Shown piece by piece: positions 11,050 to 21,875 of a DNA stretch of 64,000 nucleotides. The position numbers were made by a program, and so were the translations under genes. The notes under the pieces are model-generated. The model searched no databases and had not been told where the DNA came from. It worked only from the letters and a program-made list of their open reading frames with translations. The DNA comes from Punica granatum (Eukaryota; Streptophyta; Magnoliopsida; Myrtales; Lythraceae), in the NCBI RefSeq assembly GCF_007655135.1, contig NC_045129.1, positions 34,473,122-34,537,121 of the forward strand, given 5' to 3'. Each line of letters begins with the position of its first letter. Position 1 is the stretch's first letter.

Positions 11050-12228
11050 TCAGTATCCGCCTTTGAGGTCATTGACCACATCGTACGGAATGGGTGTGAC
11101 AGTCTCCATGGTGGCACCTTCAACCATGAAACCAGGCTTGGGCCCTTCCGGCTGTCTCTTTGTGCTGATCTTCTCCCCACGGGCCTTGGCCTCTGCCTTC
11201 AGCTGGTCGTTCCGGACTTTCCTCAGCTTGAACTCCTCCTCGCACCTAGAGGGCAGGACGTGCTCTATACGGACATGGATCCTCTTCCTAATGATCCTGT
11301 TCCCAACCTAAGCAACAGCAATGAAGTATTGTCAGACGGGATACGATCAACTGCCTTGCGTGGAGTCCAACATATCCATTACACTTCAAGAAGGAGCCTC
11401 AAAAAGTCTTCCTAACATGTTAAATAGTCATATCAAATATATCAAGCCATCGCCACTCGAGGATATGAAATCCTCTCGTATCTACAAAGCTAAAGCCTTG
11501 GCCTATGCTTCGCATGGGAAATGGAAAAGAAATGTAATGAACCGTATACGAAAAATGTGCCGAATCCATTCCATTCCCCGTACCAAACCTGCACTTATAT
11601 TACTACATGCTTGTCCGAGGGAATGGAAAAGTAATGGAATGGAATCCCGCATAGCGATTCCTTTCCATTCCAATTCCATTCTCTCGTACCAAACATCGCC
11701 GAACACATTCTCCGAGCTCATACTCACATCTCGTGGAGATGCATGGATATTGACTTCAAAGCCAATCATCGATTCATCACCTACTCATCAGCTGCTAACT
11801 AATCAAAGCACCTACAGCATTTCTATGAAGTAACTAATCAACAAGCTTTCGACTTTTCGCCTTGCAACGCACAACCGACCACAGCTCGAGTTTCAAAGCA
11901 ATCCATTTCACGATCATTCACCGAAGACGGTCTCGGCATTTCCAAGTGACAGTAAACAACGACAGAGGAGGACAGGGAGTGGAGAGAGGACCTGTTTGTT
12001 GACTTCGACGCCGATGGCGCGCTTGGTGACATTCCAGACGCGGCCGGTGCGGCCATGGTAGAACTTGTGGGGCATGCCCTTGTGGACGGCGCCGTTCACC
12101 TTGACGTCGACATACTCACCGATCTTGTAGGTCCTGAGGTAGGTGGTGAGGGGGATGTAACCCTTCTTCCTGAACGGCCGGGAGAACAGATCCCTCGTCC
12201 TCGACCTGAGACCGTGACCCGCCGGCAT
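11050..12228 (-). CDS. RPL21: 60S ribosomal protein L21 (eL21)
   Basis: Two exons, 11992-12228 and 11050-11307, give a 164-residue protein, the normal plant length. Exon 1 encodes [20 protein letters not shown], then [20 protein letters not shown] and [16 protein letters not shown]. Exon 2 starts [20 protein letters not shown] and ends VVNDLKGGY. The junction falls exactly between codons (NKQ/VGN) with GT and TAG borders. eL21 is a cytosolic large-subunit protein near the 5S rRNA region. The 684-base intron contains a probable MITE (about 11503-11697). Coding sequence is GC-rich like RPL10. The open frame on the opposite strand of exon 2 is a shadow. Confidence 0.96.
11503..11697. mobile_element. 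Probable MITE in the RPL21 intron
   Basis: Within the intron, GGAATGG/CCATTCC words are arranged in opposite orientations around a centre near 11600, and TACCAAAC occurs at two internal borders, the right one (CTCGTACCAAAC) near 11697. This matches the GTTTGGTA...GGAATGG pattern of small plant TIR elements. Ends and target duplication are not clear. Confidence 0.35.
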
Positions 12229-12288
12229 CTTCTCCTTCACCTCCTCTCTGGCTTGATCCCGTGCTCTGGTTCACCGAGCGAGTGCGAG

Positions 12289-12420
12289 AAACCCTAGCTG
12301 CGATTTACGAGATCCTTTTATGAGTGGGGAAGTCTTCCAAGGCTGACTAGGGTTTGGCTGATGGCGGGCCTCGCGCACTTCTGCTGGGCCTAAAATGGTC
12401 TCGGCCCAGTTATACATATA
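12289..12420 (-). promoter_or_regulatory. RPL21 promoter: two telo-boxes and site II motifs
   Basis: A telo-box core occurs at 12289-12296 (AAACCCTA on plus) and again at 12348-12355 (TAGGGTTT on plus). TGGGCC or its complement follows at 12385-12390 and 12413-12418, with further GGGCC words to about 12540. The telo-box plus site II combination is typical of plant ribosomal protein promoters and sits 60-190 bases upstream of the ATG. Confidence 0.6.
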
Positions 12421-12875
12421 GGGTAAGCTTCTTTCATCTGGGCCCGGCCCGTTTATAGTTCAAAAGGGCCCACCAGAGTGGCCCACTTCTTTGCTTAAAT
12501 TCTAGTGGGCCTAAACACTGGGCTTTGATGGGCTTTGGTGTACCAAGGCACTGTCTTACGATTGATTTGGTTCAGGAGAACTGGAAATTTGAGGAAAGCC
12601 AGAATCTCGAAGGTGTTATATTTTAAAACCCGATATTTGCCTTACGATAGATTGCAAAAATGTGTTTGATCCCACGCATTATATTTTAAAACCCACTTTT
12701 TTTTTTCTTTTTTCTTTTTTTTTAGGCTACATATGAGATTCATGATTCTAATATGAGAAAATAAAAAACTAAATGAGGGGTACCACGGAGAGAATCAAAC
12801 TCGGTACATTTTGGTTATTGGGTGAAAATATGTGTCATTGCACTGCACCTGTTTCTCTAAAAAACCAGCTTCATT
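12421..12875. other. Spacer upstream of RPL21, no gene seen
   Basis: Holds further GGGCCC words up to about 12540, then an AT-rich stretch with a T-rich run near 12690-12723. The last bases (CGTTG, 12876-12880) are the target duplication of the Copia element. Confidence 0.5.
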
Positions 12876-12880
12876 CGTTG

Positions 12881-13106
12881 TACTACGGGAGATTATTTGG
12901 CCTATCACGAGAGATTTGGCCTGGGATTAGTGGAGTGTATCGTGTTGTATCATATTGTGTATTGACTAGCCTAATATAGTCTCTATAAATTAGGGAACTT
13001 TGTGTTTTCCTTTCTTTTTACTTGATGTATTAGGGCTATATGTACATAACTGCTTTAGCTTGATCGAATGAATGAAAGCCTTTGAGGTTTTCGCTTAATT
13101 TTAACA
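12881..13106 (+). repeat. 5' LTR of Copia element 1
   Basis: Begins TACTACGGGAGATT and ends TTTTAACA just before the tRNA-Met primer site. It matches the 3' LTR over TATCATATTGTG, GACTAGCC, GGGAACTTTGT and CTTGATCGAATGAATGAAAG. Compared with the 3' LTR it has an extra copy of a GAGATTTGGC-containing segment near its start. The TA...CA boundary is set by the perfect CGTTG target duplication. Confidence 0.85.
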
Positions 13107-16100
13107 TGGTATCAGAGCGGAGAGTGACTGAGACTTGATTGGATTCGTGAAGGAAATTGGGTTGCAAATATGTCAAAGAACGAAGATGTCCATTCAAGCA
13201 AAGGGACCGAGGAGGTAGTTATTCCATTTGTGTATGTCCTTCGGCAATGGGATGGCACGTGGCTTAAGCTGACACATGGCATGGGCAAAGGCGACGGAGA
13301 TTGCTCTAAGGGCGAAGAATAAACTGGGCTTTGTCGATGGGACGTTGAAGAGGCCGGCTGATGGTGACCCGATGAAAGAACGATGGGATTCTTACAATTG
13401 GACCATGATTTCATGGATCATCAATACAATCGAGCAAGAGCTGCAATCAAGCGTCGTGTACGCTGACAACGTGAAGGCTTTATGGGATGATCTCCGTGAG
13501 AGGTACTCTTAGGGAAATGAGACGCGAGTATACCAATTGAAGGCAGAGATCTACTCGTTGAGGCAAGAAGGTCTACTCGTGTCCGAGTACTGGTCTAAGC
13601 TCAGAACGCTATTGAATGAGCTCGACAACTATTTACATATTCCAAAGTGTACCTGTGATGCAACTTTACAGCATGTGGAGCAACGAGAAAGAGAAATGGC
13701 TCACCAGTTCCTACTCGGGCTCAACCCGGAATATAGCACCATGAGGTCAAACATCCTCAGGACTGAGCCACCTCATTCCCTGAATAAGATTTTCCAGATG
13801 ATTCTTCACGAGGAGAGTTAGAGGCAGGTTGCTCGGAACCATGAATGTTGACTCAAGGTGGCTTTTCTCGGCAAAATGGCGATGGGCAAAGGAAGGAAGG
13901 GCATAATTTTCCCAGTGGAGAAGCAGCAGCAAAACGTGCTATCTTTGCGGGAAAGTTGGACACATAAAGAGTCAATGTCGGGCTCTCCATGGCTATTCAA
14001 CGGAGCAAGGGCAAGAGAGGGACAAATGGAAGAAACCAGTAGCAGAGATGAGCCGGAGGAAAGAGGTGATGAATAGCTCTGGGTCGAGAATGGGACAAGG
14101 GTTGAAGCAACAGTCTGGTGGGTTGAAGGCCCATGCGGCCCACTCTGTTCAGCCCGGCAGCAGTAAAATTGATAGGCTCTCGAAGAATCTGTTCCAGAAA
14201 TTACTCAACATAGTTAGGCTCGATGAAGATAATGACTAATTTGTGTTTGATTCAGGAACGTGTCACGAGGAAGACGATTGAAGTGAGTGAGCTCTAAGGG
14301 GGTGTGTATTATCTGCAGCGTGTGGCCATCCCGGAGCAAGCTAATGGGGTCGCGGATGCTAGAGGTAAAGATCTATGGCATATGTAATTGGGACATCCAT
14401 CACGTCAAATTTGAATTAGTTATTGGGTGTGTTTTTTATTTAACTATGAATAAGGAATGTGGTGTATGTATGCGAGCTAAATAGACTCGGTCGCATTTCG
14501 ATCTTAGTATGAATAAAGCTGATCATTTATTTCAATTAGTACATTGCGATATTTGGGGGCCTTACTGAATAAAGTCTATTAATGGAGTGTCCTATTTTTT
14601 AACTATGGTTGACGATTTCAGTCGTGCAGTGTGGTTATATTTGTTGCGTTAGAAATCTGAAGTCCAACATCGAATAATTAATTTTTGCAATTTAGTGAAG
14701 AATCAATTCGAGCGCAGTGTCGAAATTATAAGAAGTGATAATGTGATGGAGTTTATGGCTCGTGAGCTGCAGGGATATTTCTCAGATAATGAAATTATCC
14801 ACCAAATGTCTTATGCAGAAACACTGCAGCAAAATGGGAGGGTCGAAAGAAAACATAGGCACTTCCTGAATGTTGCACGAGCTCTACTCTTTCAAGCATC
14901 ACTTCCAAAGTATTTTTGGGGAGAGTGTGTCATAGGTGCAACGCCCTTAATTAATATGACCCTCACATCAATTATAGGAGGTACGAGCCCGTATGAGATG
15001 TTGTTTGATAAAGTGTCGAATTATACCAACTTGCAAGTGTTTAGATGCTTGTGTTAAGCTGATGATTAACCGAGGGATAAGAATAAATTTAAGCCGAGAT
15101 CACAAAAGTGTGTGTTTATGGGCTACTAGTATGGCAAGAAGGGTTGGCGCCTATTTGATCTTGAAAAGTGGGAGATCTTCGTGTCACGAGATGTTCGGTT
15201 TTATGAATGGGAATTTCCTTTCTTGGAGGAAGGTGCAAGTTCGAGAAATAATGAAGCTGAAATGTTAATGGGCGTGGATGATAGTGGATGGGCTAGAGAA
15301 AAAAATGGGCTTAGTGACATCGGGCCTCAGGGGAGAGGCGAACCGGTCTGGTTGAAGATGAACAGGATGATAAGTCAGGCCGTGAGGAGAAGGACTCCGG
15401 TAACGAGTCGAGTCACGTACAGAACAGTAGGTCGGAGCAGGCGACTAGGTTGAATGGTAGTCCGGAGTCCATTGACTGCGCGATAGGGATTAATGGACCA
15501 CTTGCTGAGCAAAAGGATGGAAGTCATGCCCAGTCTGATCAACATGTTGGGAGCAACTCTGATGATGTGACTAAACCAAGATCGGGAGCTCTAAGGCTTT
15601 ATGATCAGTCAAAATCCGCACCAACATATTTGAAGGATTTCGAAGTTCGTATACACACTGGATATACCCCCTTAGCTCATCGACTTCATCGAAATCCACA
15701 GTTACGACATATTCTATCAAAGATCATCTTTTGTATTCAGGTGCATCTAATCGATTTTTGTTGTTTGTTGCTGTTATTGATTTGGATGTGGAGTCGATGT
15801 CGTATAACGAGGCGGAGAGTAGCCTCAGTAGCGAGAGGCAATGGCTGAGGAGATTTGAGCACTAGAGTCTAATGAGACTTGGATTCTTGAGAGATTGCCC
15901 CTCCCCACCACCCCCCCCTGGGAAAATACCCAATCGATTATAAGTAGATGTACAAGATTAAGAGTCTAGCAGATGGGAGCATATAACGTTATAAGGCACG
16001 GCTTGTTGCGAAGGATTTTACTCAAATCGAGGGAGTGGAGTTTCATGAGACATTCGCTCCGGTGGCAAAGTTAATAATGGTGTGGTGTCTTTTGATGGTA

Positions 16101-16433
16101 GCATTAGCGAAGGATGGTTCATTAGTCAGGTGGATGTGAATAATATTTTTCTCCATAGAGATCTTGAAGAGGAGGTGTATATGCGACTGCTACCTGGGTA
16201 TCCATCTCAGTAGTTAGGACTTGTGTGCAAGTTACGAAAGTCATTATATGGATTGCAACATGCTTCACAAAATGGGTATGCCAAGTTGTTGAAGCCTTAT
16301 ATCGATATGACTTTGTGTAATCAGGAGCAGATCGCTTTCTCTTCACATTCATACGAGGAGATGTCTTTATTGTACCTTTGGTATATGTGGATGACAGATT
16401 GGTGGTTGGTAATAACGAGAAGCGATATCTTAG

Positions 16434-16663
16434 GTTGCGTTTGGTTTCATAGTAGGATTTTAAAATCAGATTTTGATTTTGATTTTGAGTGGAATAAATG
16501 GGGCTCACCCTTTGACTTTGTATGAGTTATGTTGTATTGTTGTGAAAAAAAGTGGTATAAATGGGGTCCACTCTTTGACTTTGTATGAATTATTTTGTTT
16601 TGTAGTGGGTAGAGTTAAGTTAGAATTGTGATTCTAAAATTATATTCACAATCCAAACAAGCC
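16434..16663. mobile_element. MITE of the GTTTGG family inside Copia reverse transcriptase
   Basis: Splits the pol frame just after YVDD and before IKNLRPFRYFLGIDVA, which resumes at about 16667. Left end GGTTGCGTTTGGTTTC and right end, reverse-complemented, GGCTTGTTTGGATTGTG are inverted repeats. The interior TTTTGTAGTGGGTAGAGTTAA matches the copies at 24484 and 42917. Internally it carries a duplicated GGGGCTCACCCTTTGACTTT / GGGGTCCACTCTTTGACTTT block. Confidence 0.65.
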
Positions 16664-17199
16664 TATCGCTACTTTAAGATCAAGAATTTAAGGCCTTTTC
16701 GTTACTTTCTAGGGATCGATGTTGCAAGGATGGGCTCGAGACTTTTCCTCAACTAGAGAAAGTATGTTTTGGATATCTTGACAGAGTGTGGGATGTTTGG
16801 AGCTAAGCCATCTTTATTTTCGATGGAGCAATATCATTGATTGACTACGGATTCGGGCAAGCCTCTTATGGATCTGAGACAATATAGGCGACTTGTAGGT
16901 TGTCTCATCTACCTCACGATTACACGGTCGAAGCTTTGTTATTCGGTGCATGTGCTGTCACAGTTCATGCATGATCCATGTCAGGGCCACTGGGATGACG
17001 CGATGCGGGTGCTTGGGTACCTAAAGCAGTCTCTAGGACATGGTATCTTATTAGGACCAGATTCATTATCGCTAGAAGCCTATTATGATTATGATTGGCT
17101 AAGCTATCCCACGACGCAACGATTTATATCTGGATACTTTATTACCCTGGGAGGTTGTCCCATTTTCTGGAAGATAAAGAAACAGACTATAGTGTCCCG

Positions 17200-19087
17200 T
17201 GTTGTGATATGCCTTAAAGCCTGTTTATATATTCAGATAATTTCATTTATGGGAATGAAATTTATTCTATTATTCATAATTGTCTGTATTTATTAGAATA
17301 AAGTTATTAAGATATTTTATGAGTAATTTATTTTTAAAGAGTTAAGAATATGTGTGACGGAGTATTTTGTTAAGAATATCTTTAAACTGTTCACGATCAT
17401 AGGAAACTTAATTAGACATTATCTCTCCTAATTGATCATCACCTTTGTTTATATCCATGATTAGTATATATATACTAATGAATATAGAGTAGTGAGTCTT
17501 CCGTTATCTGATAACCGTTGTCAAGACAGGCATGTAAATACTTATGTGATATGTGGTCGAACGTGACGCTTATATAATATTCATATCGTAATTTACCAAT
17601 GTCAATGAGTATTATTTAGACCGTATTAGTGCATATGGTCCTTAGACTTGAGATTGAACGCTATCTTTTGTATGGGTAATTAGGATTTGCTACTGTAATG
17701 TATTTGTGCTTAGCATTCGACAGATGGTGGTCATAGTTAGTTATACTTGAAAGTAGGTGTACGATCAAGACGAGATTCACTAACCTGAGTAAACAGGGAA
17801 AATGTCTTATGGATATGAATTTTATTTTCGATTGAGAAATTCTTGGCCGAGGTAGATAGACTTGAATAGAAAAGAGTTTCTATTGAAGTGCTACAGATCC
17901 AAGAATGAAATTAGAGGATCCATATGATCGGTTATAAGGTTTGACATTCACAGTGGCCTTGGCTAGATCGAGATCTTGTAGTGAAAGGATTCAGTGCATG
18001 GCATATAAGGTCATAGGTTCATTATAATGTTTTAATTATATATTCGTCGCTATTTGGATTGTCATGGTATGCTGTTAGACGTCACTCATAAACTTTGGAA
18101 ACTGAGGGCATTTTGGAAATTATGTTTTTGGTTACGGAAAAAGTTTCCGATAATGTCAAATGTGTTGATATTATAATCTCATTGCCACTTGGCAGTAAAC
18201 CTAGTTAGTCACACACATTAAATATGTTTAAGTCGAGAAAAAAATTAATTCTAATTAAGGAAATTAATTAGGAATTATTTATCGAATGAGGCATGCAATG
18301 TGGTTGCCAGGGTGCAAGCACATCCCAAAGCCGAATCCAATATCAAGGTAAATCAAATTGGGAAATACGATAGTTTTCTTATTTGGAAAGTTTCTATAAA
18401 TAGATTGCCTATAAGTGGAAACTTGGTTAAGGACAAACGTGATCTTTCTTTCTTACTTAGAGGTCAAGTCATTAGATGACTTAAAGTGCAAGGACTAATT
18501 TGTGATTAATTAATAATTGTAATTACATCCTTATGGTAAATCTAAGAATCTATATGTAGATTTAGTGTCTTACGATTGACCCTAAGTGTTTGCCGTATAT
18601 TCTCAAGGCCCGAAAAGTGAGAGGGAGAGGAAGAGAGCCTTGGCCAAGAACCCCAGCTCAGCCATGCCCTTAACCTCACCGATCGAAGGCCATCCCAGCC
18701 TTGATTTGGTAAACCGGTGTTGTCCGAGACTACCTTGATGTGGTCTTCTCCTTCCGTGGCGATTCCGTTCAAGTTAGTGACCTAGATCGGAATGGAGCGA
18801 TCGAGAGGAAGCAAACCTTAGCGGTGACACGTTCATGTGGACGAGTTAGAGACCAGATAATTGGACGATTCCATTAATTGATCCAAACAAACCGAATCCG
18901 ACAAAAGTAAGTACAAAGGTAATAACTTTACTTATGGATTCATTGTGTCTCGTTATCTATTTATTAGAAGGTGATATTCCATGTCGGGATATGATCTCGA
19001 GGTTTTGATTAAAATCGAACATGTGATAAAAATTTGATTTTTGCCGATTTTAAAATTTCCGCTGCGCTCGTACTCCATTTTCTAACA
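17200..19087 (+). repeat. Solo-type LTR (about 1.9 kb) nested in Copia RNase H
   Basis: The pol frame stops at KKQTIVSR (17199) and resumes at RAEVEYRAM (19096 onward). The intervening block begins TGTTGTGATATGCC and ends CCATTTTCTAACA, so it has TG...CA ends like a long Copia LTR. No primer site, polypurine tract or internal coding lies inside, so it reads as a solo LTR. The flanking 5-mers do not form a clear duplication (TCCCG left; TCTTA or TCTCG right), so the right end is uncertain by about 8 bases. No gene is supported inside it. Confidence 0.65.
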
Positions 19088-19443
19088 TCTTATTCTCGTG
19101 CGGAGGTAGAATATCGGGCTATGGTAGTTGTAGTTAGCGAGATCCTCTAGCTTCAAAGTCTGCTTCGTTCACTTGGGGTCATCTATTCTCAGCCGACTAT
19201 GCGATAATCAGGCTGCATTACATATTGTAACTAATCCAGTATTTCACAAACGTACGAAGCATATAGAGATTGATTGCCATTTTTTTCGTGAACACATATG
19301 GTCTCAAGAGATTATCACATCTCACGCTCCCACGCGACTACAGTTGGCATATATATTCACGACGACCTTGGGATTCCATCGACAACATTTTCTCTTGGGC
19401 AATTTAGGCATTTGAAACCCTGATGCTCCAACTCCAAGAGGTG

Positions 19444-19658
19444 TATTACGGGAGATTTGGCACGGGATTAGTGGAGTGTATCATGTTGTATCATATTGTG
19501 CATTGACTAGCCAATTATAGTCTATAAATTTGGGAACTTTGTATTTTCCTTTCTTTTTTACTCGATGTATTATGGTTATATGTACACAACAGCTTAAGCT
19601 TGATCGAATGAATGAAAGCCTTTGAGGTTTTTTTTTTTTTTTTTGCTTAGTTTTAACA
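19444..19658 (+). repeat. 3' LTR of Copia element 1
   Basis: Begins TATTACGGGAGATTTGGC and ends TTTTAACA, followed by CGTTG, the copy of the target duplication. It has a long T run near 19630-19644 where the 5' LTR has only four. Confidence 0.85.
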
Positions 19659-19663
19659 CGTTG

Positions 19664-21032
19664 CGTGGAAAATGTCCCGAGATGCATCAACACAAAGGAT
19701 ATCTTACGTGTGGGTCCCACAAATTGAAGAATTTAAGCCGTCCCTGCGATCAAATGTCCAGAGAAGAAGTCACGGAGGTATTAGGTCCGGGATGCGCACA
19801 TTTTATTCTAGCAAATCCCTTACGACTAACACAGATGGATTGTCTTTGACTCGGCCGGGAAGATGGATTAGTTGATCCAGACACCAGCGTCTTCGGTAGG
19901 TGCGATTATAGAATCTCGTTGGTAATGCCGTCGCGTGGATATACCCGTGAGTAGTTTTGAACTAACTAATCGACGAGTACCAGAATTTGTCATTTGTGGA
20001 TACAAATTCGAAGGTTTTTTTTTTTCTTTCAAAGATTCAACGACAGGAGTTCGCAATTCCAAACACGTGCAGTTGGAAGTCAAAAGAAAAGGGCAGCAGA
20101 CAAATCTTCCTCTTTCATTTATTTTTTCTTTCATTTATTTAATTATTGAGTACAAAAAGGACCAGCTTCGGAAGACGGAAATGATCAATCAATTGATGCC
20201 GACAACACCCACTCGTTTTTTTGTGGACAACTTTTATGCATTCGTGCGCATTGCCTATGACCACGCCAAACTTTATACATTTCCATGTTTATCAACAAAT
20301 TAAATTAAAAGAAGAAGAAGAAGGAATTGATTGATTTAGAAATTGCCAAGACAATCCCGCCCGCCCAAAAGAAAGGGGAAAAAACACAATAAAAAAAGAC
20401 CAAGACCGTACCTCAATTTAGTGGGCGTATGATCAATTTGATAGGGTTTTTGCTTAATTCGGGGACGATACGGTTGGACCATGTGGAATGAGCTAATTAT
20501 TCTAAGTAGATATTCATGATGAGGCAATGTACTAAGATAGGTTTTATTTTCGATATATCCCCGACATATATTTATGAGTCTTAGTCTATAACTGAGATTG
20601 GATTAATTAGGGAACAAATGGTCGCTCTGATTTAACATATTAAGGATGAAGAACATTGACCATGGAATAATGAATACCGTATGAGTACTCGAGGCGAACT
20701 ACGGAAAAAGGTAGCCCTGTTTTCCAACAGCCGAAGGTAAGACTAATCCGACGCATAATATGCGATAAATCGTCGGAAAATGTTCGCTTTGAAACTCATA
20801 AAAGATATACATATGTGAGAGGGCCGATGATTTAATCAATAAAATTGTTTTTTTTTAATCTCTGCCGGGGATTAGGCTGCAGCATATCAATTGCAGCTTA
20901 AACTGCAAGCAAGCAACTGATCTTAACAATGTCTTGGGACCAGCTTTGTTGAGCAATTTTTTTTTTCTTTTATTAGTTTCCGATTCTTTTATCTTCAAAT
21001 TCCCAAAATTGCCGATTTCTAAAGCAATGTGT

Positions 21033-21063
<31 letters not shown>

Positions 21064-21284
21064 TTGCATGGGATTATGACTTAGTAAAAAAAAGAAGAAG
21101 AGCAGTTTGACTAACACGCATGCATTATTGTTATACGTGCACATATAGATGGACTGGGGGAAGACACAACTCCTCATCAATACGCAACCTAATGAATTCT
21201 AGAAGAGTGGCTGTTAAGTGAAGGATCATAATCACCTCCAGTAATATGTCTGGTGAAGGCAAGATGACCGTCAAATGTTCGGGA
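19664..21284. other. Spacer, no gene seen
   Basis: AT-rich sequence with a (CA)n(TA)n microsatellite at about 21034-21062 and several A/T homopolymers. No open frame here has recognisable domains. Confidence 0.6.
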
Positions 21285-21293
21285 AGGTACACT

Positions 21294-21875
21294 TATGGGT
21301 GATCAGTTTTGGGTACCCTATATTTTTCATAATACTCGGATCCTATCCTGTAAGGGACAGGTTCCAAGATTTTGGAACCGGACCCTACCTTGTTGAATCG
21401 TGGAACTGGAACCTACCCGGAACCTGTATTATACCACAGGTTCCGAGTACACTGTTGGAACCTGTAAATTTTTTTCTCCTGCTAAATAAAATCGAAAATA
21501 TCACATACATAATCAGTAAATCACGTTGAATATAATATCAACCAAATTTAGATTAATCAACAACAATGAAATAATAATATGTCTCATCAATCCATCGACA
21601 AAATTGAACATCCATAATACGATCTCACACAACAAAGTGTCTCTGTTCTGATTCATTAGAGGAGATAGTAACTTTACTCTTTCCTCTACTTTTTTTAAAT
21701 AAATAACCAGTTCCGGGTATCCTGTAGGCAGGAACCGGAATCGAAACCGATTTTCACAGGCTCCTAATTTTAATACCCGGAACCTACCATATTTTCAATA
21801 CGAGCTACCCGGACCCTATCCGTTATGGTAGGTTCCAACCGATTCCGGATATACCCGGTACCCGTGCACACCCCT
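21294..21875. mobile_element. Mutator-type non-autonomous TIR element (MULE-MITE) with 9-bp duplication
   Basis: A 9-bp direct repeat AGGTACACT lies at 21285-21293 and 21876-21884. The ends are imperfect inverted repeats: left TATGGGTGATCAG...TTGGGTACCC, right (reverse complement) AGGGGTGTGCACGGGTACC. Subterminal regions repeat GGTTCC/GGAACC words in both orientations. There is no transposase. A 9-bp duplication with long degenerate ends is the Mutator pattern. Confidence 0.65.

Larger units (their letters stand above)
13168..19415 (+). pseudogene. Copia element 1 gag-pol remnant
   Basis: The polyprotein is broken by many stops and frameshifts. Visible parts: UBN2-type gag (13276-13820; KLGFVDGTLKRP, WIINTIEQELQSSV); CCHC zinc knuckle C-x2-C-x4-H-x4-C (13937-13978); aspartic protease motif FVFDSGTCH (about 14240-14266); integrase with zinc-binding ECGVC, HCDIWGPY, RSDNVMEF and QQNGRVERKHRH (14370-15057); reverse transcriptase with the catalytic LVYVDD (about 16378-16395); RNase H (16841-17196, then AEVEYRAM and [22 protein letters not shown] at 19098-19415). 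The RNase H frame is split by the nested LTR. No functional protein is expected. Confidence 0.85.
12881..19658 (+). mobile_element. Decayed Ty1/Copia LTR retrotransposon with nested insertions
   Basis: Direct LTRs at 12881-13106 and 19444-19658 bound it, with a perfect 5-bp target duplication CGTTG at 12876-12880 and 19659-19663. The primer binding site TGGTATCAGAGCGG (13107-13120) follows the 5' LTR directly, complementary to the 3' end of initiator tRNA-Met. A purine-rich tract (CCAAGAGGTG) precedes the 3' LTR. Domain order gag, protease, integrase, reverse transcriptase, RNase H marks Copia. Two later insertions interrupt it: a MITE (16434-16663) and a 1.9 kb LTR (17200-19087). LTRs differ by a roughly 22-base indel, several substitutions and T-run length, so the element is not recent. 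Confidence 0.9.

Noticed and set aside
11503..11769. Alternative RPL21 exon from the open frame in the intron
   Set aside because: The two-exon model already gives the full 164-residue family protein; the frame lies in MITE-like sequence.
18542..18772. Minus-strand open frame inside the nested LTR
   Set aside because: LTRs are non-coding, and the translation resembles nothing known.
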